From: Bradyrhizobium sp. PSBB068
Lineage (GTDB): Bacteria > Pseudomonadota > Alphaproteobacteria > Rhizobiales > Xanthobacteraceae
Reading direction: 5' to 3'
NCBI GenBank assembly: GCA_016839165.1
Contig: CP069300.1
Coordinates: 1,426,001-1,490,000 of the forward strand
DNA length: 64,000 nucleotides
A program made the translations under genes and the position numbers. Shown in pieces: positions 25,686 through 33,345 of the stretch; within the stretch, counting starts at the first letter, position 1; every line of letters starts with the position of its first letter. Under the pieces are notes generated by a model, which saw nothing but the letters and a program-made list of their open reading frames with translations, had not been told where the DNA came from and made no database searches.

Positions 25686-26996
25686 TCAGACCCGGCCGGC
25701 CGAACGACGCGGGCGCGCGGCGAGGATCGCATCGCTGACGATCTTGGCGGTCTCGGCGCAGGCCTGGGTGCCGCCATTGCCATATTGCTTGACCGCGTCG
25801 CCGACGCACCACAAGCCCTCGATGCCGGTTTCGCGCGGCAGGTCGTAACCGGCGCAGCTGCGTTGCGCCGGCCAGTCGTCCCGCATCACCCGGATCGACA
25901 GGATTTTGGTCTGGTCGAAATTGGCGAACTGCTCGCGCAGGTCTTCCAGCGCGAGCGCGACCTCGGCATCAGAGTCGAAATCGCCGAGCGCAGGCACCGG
26001 CACGGCATAGGCGACATAGAGGTGCCAGTCGGGCGGAGCCAGCTCCGGACAGGTCGCGGAGAGATTGGCCATGTTGCAGAGCCGGCGCGTCTTGCCGAAG
26101 GTGACGATGCCGGGATGATTGATCAGCGGCTCGCGGCTCGCGACATTGATGACGATATTGGCGGCCGGGCGCAGGTCGTTATTTACCCTGGCGATGTAAT
26201 CTGCGGGAAACGCCTCGCTTCCCGCCAGCGCGACGGTAGCTTTCGGTCCCGCATTGCTGACGACGAGATCGGTGTCTATTCGCACCTTCTCGCCGTTGCG
26301 CAGCACGGTGACACCTTCGACCTTGCCATTCGCGGTGTGGATCGTCGTCGCCGGCGTGCCGAGCCAGATATCGCCATTGCGCTTGATCGCGGTGCCCAAG
26401 CTGTTCCAGACCCCGATCGTGCCCTGCGGGCAGAAGCCGAATTTCTTGAAGGCGCCCTTGCTGGTGAAATAGGTGAGGAAGGCGCGCGCCGGCAGCTCGG
26501 CGGCGTTGCAGGCGAAGATCGCCGCGCAGAGGTTGCGGAACAGCGCGTGCACCGTGGCATTGCTGGTGTAGCCCTTCAGCCAGTCCTCGGTCGATTGTCG
26601 CCCGTCGGGCAGGTTGCCGGAGCGAGCGTCGGCGAATTTCTCCAGGATGCGCGAGGCCTGCTTGGTCAGTTGCCCGAGCAGCAGCGACCAGCCGCCGCGG
26701 CCGACATCGATCACCTTGCCGTCGATGAAGAACGAGCTCGCCGGCTCCGGCGCGCGGATGTCGAGCGGCGCACCGACGGTGTGGAAGGTCTCCTCGAAAA
26801 CGCCGCCGAACTCGATGGCGATCGCGCCGATATTGACCTTGAAGCCGTCGATCTCCTCGGTCGAGGCGCGGCCGCCGAGCCGGTCCTTGTCGTCGACCAC
26901 GAGCGTATGCAGCCCGCCATGGGCGAGACGCGCCGCGGCGCACAGCCCGCCGGCGCCGGCTCCGATCACGACAGCATCGACCTTGTGAGCATCCAC
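25686..26996 (-). CDS. FAD-dependent oxidoreductase, phytoene-desaturase/amine-oxidase-like
   Basis: About 436 residues from a GTG at 26996 that follows a strong GGGAGG ribosome site; the ATG at 27041 gives an unsupported Arg-rich extension. The N-terminal dinucleotide motif is DAVVIGAGAGGLCAAARLA with an acidic residue after it (LVVDDKDRLGGRAS). The C-terminal FAD motif is GLWCVGDAVKQYGNGGTQAC. The fold is the CrtI/GMC-like NAD(P)-binding_8 type, but there are no carotenoid genes nearby. First gene of an eight-gene operon with the transporter and ligase, so it probably dehydrogenates the pathway substrate or an early intermediate. The exact reaction is unknown. Confidence 0.8.
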   Translation of the reverse strand: MDAHKVDAVVIGAGAGGLCAAARLAHGGLHTLVVDDKDRLGGRASTEEIDGFKVNIGAIAIEFGGVFEETFHTVGAPLDIRAPEPASSFFIDGKVIDVGRGGWSLLLGQLTKQASRILEKFADARSGNLPDGRQSTEDWLKGYTSNATVHALFRNLCAAIFACNAAELPARAFLTYFTSKGAFKKFGFCPQGTIGVWNSLGTAIKRNGDIWLGTPATTIHTANGKVEGVTVLRNGEKVRIDTDLVVSNAGPKATVALAGSEAFPADYIARVNNDLRPAANIVINVASREPLINHPGIVTFGKTRRLCNMANLSATCPELAPPDWHLYVAYAVPVPALGDFDSDAEVALALEDLREQFANFDQTKILSIRVMRDDWPAQRSCAGYDLPRETGIEGLWCVGDAVKQYGNGGTQACAETAKIVSDAILAARPRRSAGRV

Positions 26997-27075
26997 GCGC
27001 AACCTCCCTCGATGCCGCCGGGTTGGTCCCGGCATGCGCAATCCACTTGCTTGATGACGGTCACGATAATATAAT

Positions 27076-27091
27076 CCGACCGGTCGTTCAA
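27076..27091. promoter_or_regulatory. TetR-type operator between the transporter operon and tetR
   Basis: CCGACCGGTCGTTCAA followed by ATTATT. This matches the perfect inverted repeat at 12736 in CCGA-CGGTCGTTC and in the ATTATT flank. It lies 80 nt upstream of the oxidoreductase GTG on the minus strand and about 155 nt upstream of the tetR ATG on the plus strand, so one site could serve both promoters. Confidence 0.7.
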
Positions 27092-27247
27092 ATTATTTTT
27101 TGACGCAGGTCAATGACCTCGCCGCGCCGGGTAGATGAGTTCTGGTGGACGGTGCCCGCAAAGGGGAGGAGGGCGCGGTGGCAATGGTATAGAGAGACGG
27201 AAGCCGCCCGATTCCGGCGGCGGCGCCGGTGCACGAAAGAGACGGGT

Positions 27248-27883
27248 ATGGCGCGGACGCGCTCAGAGAATTACGACGAGATCCAGCAGGGCATTCTCAC
27301 CACCGCCTGCGGCCTGTTCGCACGGCAAGGCTACATGCGTGCCTCGATCGCCGACCTCGCGGATGCCTGCAAGCTGTCGCGCGGCGCGCTGTATCATTAT
27401 TTCGACTCGAAGGAAGCGATCCTGTTCGCGATCCTCGATGCGCATATCCGCGAGATGATCGCCGACGTCGAGGCCGCGATGGCCGGCAAGGCGACGACGC
27501 TGGAGCAGTTTCGCGCCGCGATCCAGGCCATCGTTGCGCTCAACGCGCGCTCGAGCGACGAGCAGCGCGTGATCCTCAACGATCTCTCGTTCCTCGGCGA
27601 GACCGAGCAGGATGCGATCAAGGCGCTCGAGCGTCAGCTGGTCGATACGGTCTCCGACCTCCTGCTCAAGCTCGACAAGGAAGGCAAGATCGTCCGGCGG
27701 ACCAAGAAGATCTACAGCATGATGCTGTTCGGCATCCTGAACTTCAGCCACACCTGGTACGACCCCAAGGGCGGGGTCGACCCCAGCGAATTCGCCGACA
27801 TGGTGGTGGACCTGTTCCTGTACGGTTTCACCATGCCGGTGCCGGCGAAGGATGCCGCGCGGCCGCTGCGCCAGCGGGCCTAG
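27248..27883 (+). CDS. TetR/AcrR-family regulator (dioxygenase/transport regulon)
   Basis: A 211-residue regulator from the ATG at 27248, after an AAAGAGACGGG ribosome site. The helix-turn-helix spans about residues 10-55 (LFARQGYMRASIADLADAC and LSRGALYHYFDSKEAIL). The C-terminal ligand domain is typical of TetR proteins that respond to acyl-CoA or aromatic ligands. The site at 27076 lies in its own upstream region and a near copy precedes the Rieske operon, so it probably represses both until a pathway ligand (perhaps the CoA ester) appears. An upstream ATG at 27113 is rejected because its 45 extra residues are Arg/Trp-rich. Confidence 0.85.
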   Translation: MARTRSENYDEIQQGILTTACGLFARQGYMRASIADLADACKLSRGALYHYFDSKEAILFAILDAHIREMIADVEAAMAGKATTLEQFRAAIQAIVALNARSSDEQRVILNDLSFLGETEQDAIKALERQLVDTVSDLLLKLDKEGKIVRRTKKIYSMMLFGILNFSHTWYDPKGGVDPSEFADMVVDLFLYGFTMPVPAKDAARPLRQRA

Positions 27884-27901
27884 GGCGATCGCGGCGAAGC
27901 G

Positions 27902-29041
27902 TCACTTCTGCAGGATGTGCACGTAACAGACCGCGCCTACGCCGACCATATGCGCGAGCCCGGTCCGCGCGCCTGCGTGCTGACGTGCACCCGCTTCGCC
28001 ACGGAGCTGCATCACGATCTCGCCGATCTGGCCGATGCCGGTCGGGCCGATCGGGTGTCCCATCGCGATCAGGCCGCCGGAGGGATTGATCGCGCACTGC
28101 CCGCCGATATCGAGCGCCCCCTCTTTCAACATGCGAACGCCGTGTCCCTCGGGGCAGAGGCCGATGCTCTCGATGTAGTGCAGTTCCTCGACGGTGAAGG
28201 CGTCGTGCAACTCGACGATGTCGAGATCCCCCGGCGCGAGCTTGGCCTGCGCCAAGGCAAGGTCGGCGGTCTCCTTGGTGAGCGCCGCGTCGAAGCCGGC
28301 GCCGGGCGGATAGACCCGCTCGCTGCGGCCGACCGACGCCGTGGTCCGGATGGCGCGGCCGGCATCGATGCCCAGCCTGCGAATGCCGTCCTCGGATGCG
28401 ACGATGACCGCGGCAGCGCCTTCGCCGATCGGCGTGCATTGCAGTGCCGTCAGCGATCCCGACACCCGCTTGCCGCCGAGCACCTCGTCGAGCGTGCGCT
28501 CCTGCTGCCGCTGCGCATTGGGATTCTTCGCCCCGTTGCGATGGTTCTTCACCGCGACCCGAGCGATGTCCTCGGCCGAGGCGTTGTGACGGACCGAATA
28601 TTCATTGGTCAGCAGCGCGAAATGCGTGAAGGGAACGATGGCGTCCTCGGCGAGGTTTCCAATGCCGGTCTCGGCGCGCCGCACCGGATTGCGCTTGTCG
28701 ACGCCGACCGCCAGCGCAACATCGGAGATGCCGCTTGCGACCTCGATGCAGGCATGGCGGAACGCGGTCGATCCGGAGGCCGACGCATTCTCGACATGCA
28801 TCAGCGGCGCGCCGGTCGCGCCGAGATGGCGCAGCATCGGTCGCCCCGACGCCATACCAAGCAGCGCGGTCGCGACATAGCTCGATTCCACCGCCGGCCA
28901 TTCGATCCGCGCATCTGCAAGCGCGGAGCGGATCGCGGTGAGGCCGAGCGCCACATAAGGGGTCTCGCTCGGGTTCTGATAGCGATGCCAGCCGATGCCG
29001 ACGACGTAGACCGGCCGCAGCTCGTTGAGTGATCGTGTCAT
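27902..29041 (-). CDS. Thiolase-fold protein lacking the nucleophilic Cys (Ltp2-like, probable retro-aldolase)
   Basis: A 379-residue SCP-x/thiolase-family protein. The segment that carries the acyl-accepting cysteine in thiolases (ACASGS) reads NASASGSTAF here, so the Cys is Ser. The second conserved motif (HDCF in SCP-x thiolases) reads HDAFTVEEL. The GGLIAMGHPIGPTG histidine motif is kept, and a Cys remains near the C-terminus (GVGAVCYVH). Together with its DUF35 partner (18 nt upstream), this matches the Ltp2-DUF35 steroid side-chain aldolases better than a true thiolase. Expected reaction: C-C cleavage of a 3-hydroxyacyl-CoA to a carbonyl compound and a shorter acyl-CoA. Confidence 0.8.
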   Translation of the reverse strand: MTRSLNELRPVYVVGIGWHRYQNPSETPYVALGLTAIRSALADARIEWPAVESSYVATALLGMASGRPMLRHLGATGAPLMHVENASASGSTAFRHACIEVASGISDVALAVGVDKRNPVRRAETGIGNLAEDAIVPFTHFALLTNEYSVRHNASAEDIARVAVKNHRNGAKNPNAQRQQERTLDEVLGGKRVSGSLTALQCTPIGEGAAAVIVASEDGIRRLGIDAGRAIRTTASVGRSERVYPPGAGFDAALTKETADLALAQAKLAPGDLDIVELHDAFTVEELHYIESIGLCPEGHGVRMLKEGALDIGGQCAINPSGGLIAMGHPIGPTGIGQIGEIVMQLRGEAGARQHAGARTGLAHMVGVGAVCYVHILQK

Positions 29042-29059
29042 GGCGAAGCTCCGGATCGA

Positions 29060-29479
29060 TCAGGATGCGATGCTGAAGCGGAGGTCGAGCGCGGTCTCGC
29101 CGGTCTCGCTCTGCGTCGTCGGAACGAGTCTGCCCGTCATGCGCTGTCCCGGCGCAACCGGTGGGCTGTCATCAGCGAGCAGGGTGCGGATCACAGGCCC
29201 GTCGTCGAGTGCGACTTTGACGATAGTGAAGGGGGCCGGGCGGTTCTTGTCGGCGTGCAGATGAACGGTCGCTTCCGCAAGCAGCGTGCCTTCGGCCGAT
29301 AATTCGCAGGGCGTCAGCGCGTCCCCATAGCTGCCGCAGCGCTCGCAGCCATAGGTCTGCATCGGGAAGAAGACATATCCGCAGCGGCACCGGCCGCCCT
29401 TGAGGCGGGCGCTCGTTCCGGCCAGGTCAGTCGAGCCCGCAGAATAAAGTCCGGGTTTCAATAGCTTGTCTCGGGGCAT
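29060..29479 (-). CDS. DUF35 OB-fold / zinc-ribbon protein
   Basis: A 139-residue acyl-CoA-associated OB-fold protein. The rubredoxin-like zinc ribbon is GGRCRCGYVFFP and GCERCGS (about residues 28-49), followed by the OB strands with PFTIVKVALDDGP. Such proteins form complexes with thiolase-fold partners (ChsH2-DUF35 with Ltp2, or archaeal HMG-CoA synthase with thiolase). It is cotranscribed with the thiolase-fold gene. GGAGGG precedes the start. It diverges from tetR at 29577. Confidence 0.85.
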   Translation of the reverse strand: MPRDKLLKPGLYSAGSTDLAGTSARLKGGRCRCGYVFFPMQTYGCERCGSYGDALTPCELSAEGTLLAEATVHLHADKNRPAPFTIVKVALDDGPVIRTLLADDSPPVAPGQRMTGRLVPTTQSETGETALDLRFSIAS

Positions 29480-29498
29480 GCGTTCCCTCCAAAGAAAC

Positions 29499-29516
29499 TT
29501 GTTGACTGACCAACAA
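29499..29516. promoter_or_regulatory. Candidate operator of the second TetR regulator
   Basis: TTGTTG-ACTGAC-CAACAA: perfect 6-bp arms in the 97-nt gap between the divergent DUF35 and tetR genes, so it could control both. AT-rich CATTATTCT follows on the tetR side and may include a -10 element. Confidence 0.5.
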
Positions 29517-29576
29517 ACATTATTCTAGCTTGAATGCAAGCAAGAAGTCGCCGCACGGCAAAGGGAGCGAAGCTGA

Positions 29577-30227
29577 ATGGCACGAGCAGTTCGACGCGCG
29601 CAGGAGCCGCGAGATGACGCACCGACGTCACGGCGAACGCAGGTCGAGCGCCGCGACGAGGCGGAGCGGCGGATCCTCGAGGCGGCCGCGTTGATCGTCG
29701 CTGAGAACGGGCTCGAGGCGATCACGCTGGCGGAGGCCGGCGCGCGTGCCGGTTACAGCCGCGGATTGCCGTCGCACTATTTCAAGACCAAGGCGGATCT
29801 GTTGTCGGCGCTGGGCGCCTACATCATCGATTCATTCATCAACGACCGCCGCGCCGCTTCGCCGGAGCTGACCGGCTATGACGGCCTGATCGCGTCGTTC
29901 AAATACTACTTCGTGATGCCGGCCCGGACGCCTGTCATGGCGCGCGCGTTCCACGCCGTGCTGGCCGGTGCGCTCACCGTGCCGCCGATCACCGCCACCG
30001 TCGCCAAGCTCAATCGCGAAACGCGAGGTGAGATCGCCGCGGGTCTCAAGGCAGGGATCGCCGCAGGCCGGTTGAGACCCGACATCGATCTGGAGACCGA
30101 GAGCGCGCTGATCCTCGCCGGTCTGCGCGGATCGGTGGCGCAGTGGCTGGTCGATCCGGAGGGCGTCGATCTCGAGGCCATCGGCGCGCGCTTCGTTGCC
30201 ACGGTGGAAGGAAGGCTGGCAAAATGA
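29577..30227 (+). CDS. TetR/AcrR-family regulator (second CoA pathway)
   Basis: A 216-residue regulator. An Arg-rich N-terminal tail (~25 residues) precedes the helix-turn-helix (RILEAAALIVAENGLEAITL, then GYSRGLPSHYFKTKADLLSA). The all-helical C-terminal half is of the TetR_C type. It is the first gene of a six-gene operon and overlaps the acyl-CoA ligase start by 4 nt. It likely represses its own operon and the divergent DUF35/thiolase pair through the inverted repeat at 29499. Confidence 0.87.
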   Translation: MARAVRRAQEPRDDAPTSRRTQVERRDEAERRILEAAALIVAENGLEAITLAEAGARAGYSRGLPSHYFKTKADLLSALGAYIIDSFINDRRAASPELTGYDGLIASFKYYFVMPARTPVMARAFHAVLAGALTVPPITATVAKLNRETRGEIAAGLKAGIAAGRLRPDIDLETESALILAGLRGSVAQWLVDPEGVDLEAIGARFVATVEGRLAK

Positions 30228-31774
30228 GCATTCTGCCGAACAGCGTTGAGTATTGGGCGGCCAATCGCCCCGACGATGTCGCCTTCCTCGAAGGCGATCG
30301 CCGGATGACGTGGTCGGAGCTCAACGATGCCGCAAACCGCGTTGCGCATGGCCTGGCTGCTCGCGGCGTCGTCGCCGGCGACATCGTGGTGCTGCGGACC
30401 CAGATCCGGATCGAATGGCCTGTTCTGAGCGACGCCATCGGCAAGCTGCGCTGCTCGTTGCTCGGCTTGAACTGGCGGCTGACGCCGGCGGAGACGCAGT
30501 ACGTGCTGTCCAACAGCGGCGCCCAGGTCGTGGTCTGCGACGACGAGGATCCGGCCGCGCTGAAGCCCGCTTTCGAGGGCTTGCCGATCAAGCTCGCGGT
30601 CTCGATCGGCGCGTCGGCGCCCGGCTTCGTCGCCTTCTCCGATCTTCTCGACACCTCCGCCGAGCCGCCGCTGCATTCAACCGGGCGGCCGCCGCTGATC
30701 CTCTACACCTCGGGCACCACCGGCCTGCCCAAGGGCGTGGTCTCGGTGGTGCAGCCGGGCGCCCAGATGGATGCGCGCATCAGCGAATATCTCTCCGACG
30801 TTGCCTCGACCCGGCGCGGCCAGCCGGGCGGCGTGTCGCTGCTGACGTTGCCCCTGCACCACGGCGCCGGGCCGTCGCAGGTGTGGGGCGCGATCCAGCT
30901 CGGCAATCCGACCGTCATGATGCGCCGTTTCGATCCCGAAGCCGCGCTTCGCCTGATCGCGCAACATCGCGTCACCAACTGGACCGGCGTTCCCACCATG
31001 TACAAGCGTCTCGCGGCGCTGCCGAAGGGCGTGCTCGACAGCTACGACGTGTCGTCGATCCGCGCGCTCTCGGTCGGCGCGGCGCCGGTGCCCTTTGAAC
31101 TCAAGCGCTGGATCATCCGCTATTTCGGCGACGGCGTCCTCGGCGAAGGTTACGGCGCCACCGAGGTCGGCATGATCAGCTTCCTGCCGCCTGAGATGCA
31201 GGAGCGCAAGCCCGGCTCGAGCGGCCGGCCGCACAAGCACGTCGACATCTCGATTCGCGATGCCGAGGGGCGCGAGCTGCCGCGCAACCAGTCCGGCGAG
31301 ATCTGGATCAGGACGCCGGTGACGATCCATTCCTATTTGAACGGCAAGCCGCTCGGAGCCGACACGCGCGACGCCGACGGATACTTCCGCGTCGGCGACG
31401 TCGGGATGCTCGACGACGACGGTTATCTGTTCATCACCGATCGCGCCAAGGACATGATCATCGCCGGCGGCGTCAACATCTACCCGGCCGAGATCGAGGC
31501 CGCGATCCTCCGGCATCCCGATGTCCAGGACGTCGCGGTCATCGGAATCCCCGACGACGAGTTCGGCGAGCAGGTCAAGGCGTTCTGCGAACTGAAGCCG
31601 GGTCACGCGACCGACGAGGCCGCGATCCTCGCTTTCTGCCGCGACCACCTTGCTTCGTACAAGCGGCCCAAGACGCTGTCGATCGTCGATGAACTGCCAC
31701 GCAACACCATGGGCAAGCTGCTCAAGCGCGAATTGCGCGAGCCCTACTGGAAGGGACGGGAGAGAAACGTATGA
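30224..31774 (+). CDS. AMP-dependent acyl-CoA synthetase
   Basis: A 516-residue ANL-family ligase from the ATG at 30224, which overlaps the tetR stop (ATGA) and follows GGAAGGA. The P-loop is LYTSGTTGLPKGVV (about residue 165), followed by GEGYGATEVGMIS, GYFRVGDVGMLDDDG and the catalytic-Lys end PRNTMGKLLKRELR. The length is that of medium-chain/aryl ligases rather than the long group at 22104. It should form the CoA ester that the crotonase and aldolase-like enzymes then process. Confidence 0.9.
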   Translation: MSILPNSVEYWAANRPDDVAFLEGDRRMTWSELNDAANRVAHGLAARGVVAGDIVVLRTQIRIEWPVLSDAIGKLRCSLLGLNWRLTPAETQYVLSNSGAQVVVCDDEDPAALKPAFEGLPIKLAVSIGASAPGFVAFSDLLDTSAEPPLHSTGRPPLILYTSGTTGLPKGVVSVVQPGAQMDARISEYLSDVASTRRGQPGGVSLLTLPLHHGAGPSQVWGAIQLGNPTVMMRRFDPEAALRLIAQHRVTNWTGVPTMYKRLAALPKGVLDSYDVSSIRALSVGAAPVPFELKRWIIRYFGDGVLGEGYGATEVGMISFLPPEMQERKPGSSGRPHKHVDISIRDAEGRELPRNQSGEIWIRTPVTIHSYLNGKPLGADTRDADGYFRVGDVGMLDDDGYLFITDRAKDMIIAGGVNIYPAEIEAAILRHPDVQDVAVIGIPDDEFGEQVKAFCELKPGHATDEAAILAFCRDHLASYKRPKTLSIVDELPRNTMGKLLKRELREPYWKGRERNV

Positions 31775-32562
31775 GTGATATCCTTGATCTGGACGGCAAG
31801 GTGACGCTGATCACCGGTGCGGGCCAGGGCGTCGGGCGCCAGATCGCGCTGCATTTCGCCGCGCACAACGCGGCGGGCATTGTCGTCAATGATTACTTCC
31901 TTGAACGCGCAGAGCAGGTCGCGCGCGAAATCAACGCCGCCGGCGGCAAGGCGATCGCGCTGCAGGCCGACGTCACCGATCTCGCCTCGGTGAGGGCGAT
32001 GATCGGCAAAGCCGAGCAGGCCTTCGGCCCGATCGACGTTCTGGTCAACAATGCCGGCAATGCGGGCGCCACGCCCGATCCCGACGCGCGCAAGCCGTTC
32101 TGGGAGACCGGCCCCGAAGTCTGGAACAGCTTCATCGGCGTCAACCTGTACGGCGTCATCAACTGCGCCTCGGCCTGCATTCCGCAGATGATCGAGCGCA
32201 AGGGCGGCCGCATCGTCACCATCATTTCGGATGCCGGCCGCGCCGGCGAAGCGGGCCTTGAGGTCTATTCAGGTGCAAAGGCGGGCGCCGCGGGCTTCAC
32301 CCGCGCGGTCGCGCGATCACTCGGCCGCCACAACATCACGGCGAATTGTGTCGCAATCGCCGCTACCCTGACGCCTGCGATCGAGGCGCGGCTCAAGGCC
32401 AACCCCGAAATGCAGAAGAAGATGATGGAGAAATACGTCATCCGCCGCCCCGGCCTGCCGTCCGACGTCGCCAACATGGTGCTGTTCCTCGCCTCCGAAG
32501 CGAGCGCGTGGATCACCGGCCAGACCTATCCGGTCAATGGCGGCTTTACCTTCGCATTGTGA
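31771..32562 (+). CDS. Short-chain dehydrogenase/reductase
   Basis: A 263-residue SDR overlapping the ligase stop by 4 nt. The cofactor motif is ITGAGQGVGRQIA, then NNAGNAGATPD, the Ser in TIISDAGRAG and the Tyr/Lys pair in VYSGAKAGAA. The conserved end is SAWITGQTYPVNGG. In this operon it may oxidise a hydroxyacyl-CoA, or handle the aldehyde or alcohol from side-chain cleavage. Confidence 0.87.
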   Translation: MSDILDLDGKVTLITGAGQGVGRQIALHFAAHNAAGIVVNDYFLERAEQVAREINAAGGKAIALQADVTDLASVRAMIGKAEQAFGPIDVLVNNAGNAGATPDPDARKPFWETGPEVWNSFIGVNLYGVINCASACIPQMIERKGGRIVTIISDAGRAGEAGLEVYSGAKAGAAGFTRAVARSLGRHNITANCVAIAATLTPAIEARLKANPEMQKKMMEKYVIRRPGLPSDVANMVLFLASEASAWITGQTYPVNGGFTFAL

Positions 32563-32569
32563 GGCATCG

Positions 32570-33343
32570 ATGAGCACCGAGAACGAACAGGTCGTTCTGA
32601 CCGAGCGGCGCGGCCATATCCTCGTCGTCACCCTGAATCGCCCCGAAGTGCACAATGCGTGCAACCTCGCGCTCGCGCGCGGCATTTCCGATGCGATGGA
32701 TCTGCTCGATGCGGAGGATGGGCTGTTCGTCGGCGTCATCACCGGCGCGGGCGGTAATTTCTCGGCCGGCGCCGATCTCAAGGCGGTCGCGCGCGGCGAG
32801 CGTGGTGTCACCGAGCGCGGTGGCTTCGGATTGTTTCGCCGGCCACCACGCAAGCCATTGATCGCTGCGGTCGAGGGCTATGCAGTCGGCGGCGGGCTCG
32901 AGCTCTGCCTGTCCTGCGATCTGATCGTCGCCGCGCGTGACGCCAGGATGGGATTGCCGGAAGTCCGGCACAATGTCGTTGCCGTCGGCGGCGGCTTGTT
33001 CCGGCTGCCGAAGCGGATTCCCTATCACGTCGCCATGGAGCTGGCGCTGACCGGACAGTTCAAGGGCGCGGAGTATTTCGAGCGCCTTGGCCTCGTGAAC
33101 CGGCTCGTCGAACCCGGCCAGGCGCTTGAGGCAGCGGTCGCCTTCGGCAACGAGATACTGGTCAACGGTCCGACGGCGCTCGCCGCCTCGAAGGAGATCA
33201 TCTTCCAGGCTGCGAACTGGACCGACGAAGCAGGATGGACCGCACAGGCGCCGATCGCGGAACGCGCCTTCAACTCCGAGGACCGCGCCGAGGGGCTGAA
33301 GGCGTTCGCCGAGAAGCGGAAGCCGGTGTGGAAGGGGCGTTGA
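32570..33343 (+). CDS. Enoyl-CoA hydratase (crotonase family)
   Basis: A 257-residue crotonase. The oxyanion-hole segments are GNFSAGADLKAVARG (about residue 64) and VEGYAVGGGLELCLSCD (about 103). The downstream acidic residue typical of hydratases is in MGLPEVRHNVVAVGGG. Seven nt separate it from the SDR. The likely step is hydration of a 2-enoyl-CoA to a 3-hydroxyacyl-CoA, which would be the substrate of the divergent thiolase-fold/DUF35 pair. Confidence 0.88.
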   Translation: MSTENEQVVLTERRGHILVVTLNRPEVHNACNLALARGISDAMDLLDAEDGLFVGVITGAGGNFSAGADLKAVARGERGVTERGGFGLFRRPPRKPLIAAVEGYAVGGGLELCLSCDLIVAARDARMGLPEVRHNVVAVGGGLFRLPKRIPYHVAMELALTGQFKGAEYFERLGLVNRLVEPGQALEAAVAFGNEILVNGPTALAASKEIIFQAANWTDEAGWTAQAPIAERAFNSEDRAEGLKAFAEKRKPVWKGR

Positions 33344-33345
33344 TC

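Noticed and set aside
25233..27074. Plus-strand open frame of about 613 codons opposite livF and the FAD oxidoreductase
   Set aside because: Shadow of two clearly recognisable minus-strand genes; no motif of its own.
27902..29041. Calling the SCP-x-like protein an acetyl-CoA acetyltransferase
   Set aside because: The nucleophilic Cys is Ser and the HDCF motif is changed, so the plain thiolase name would mislead.
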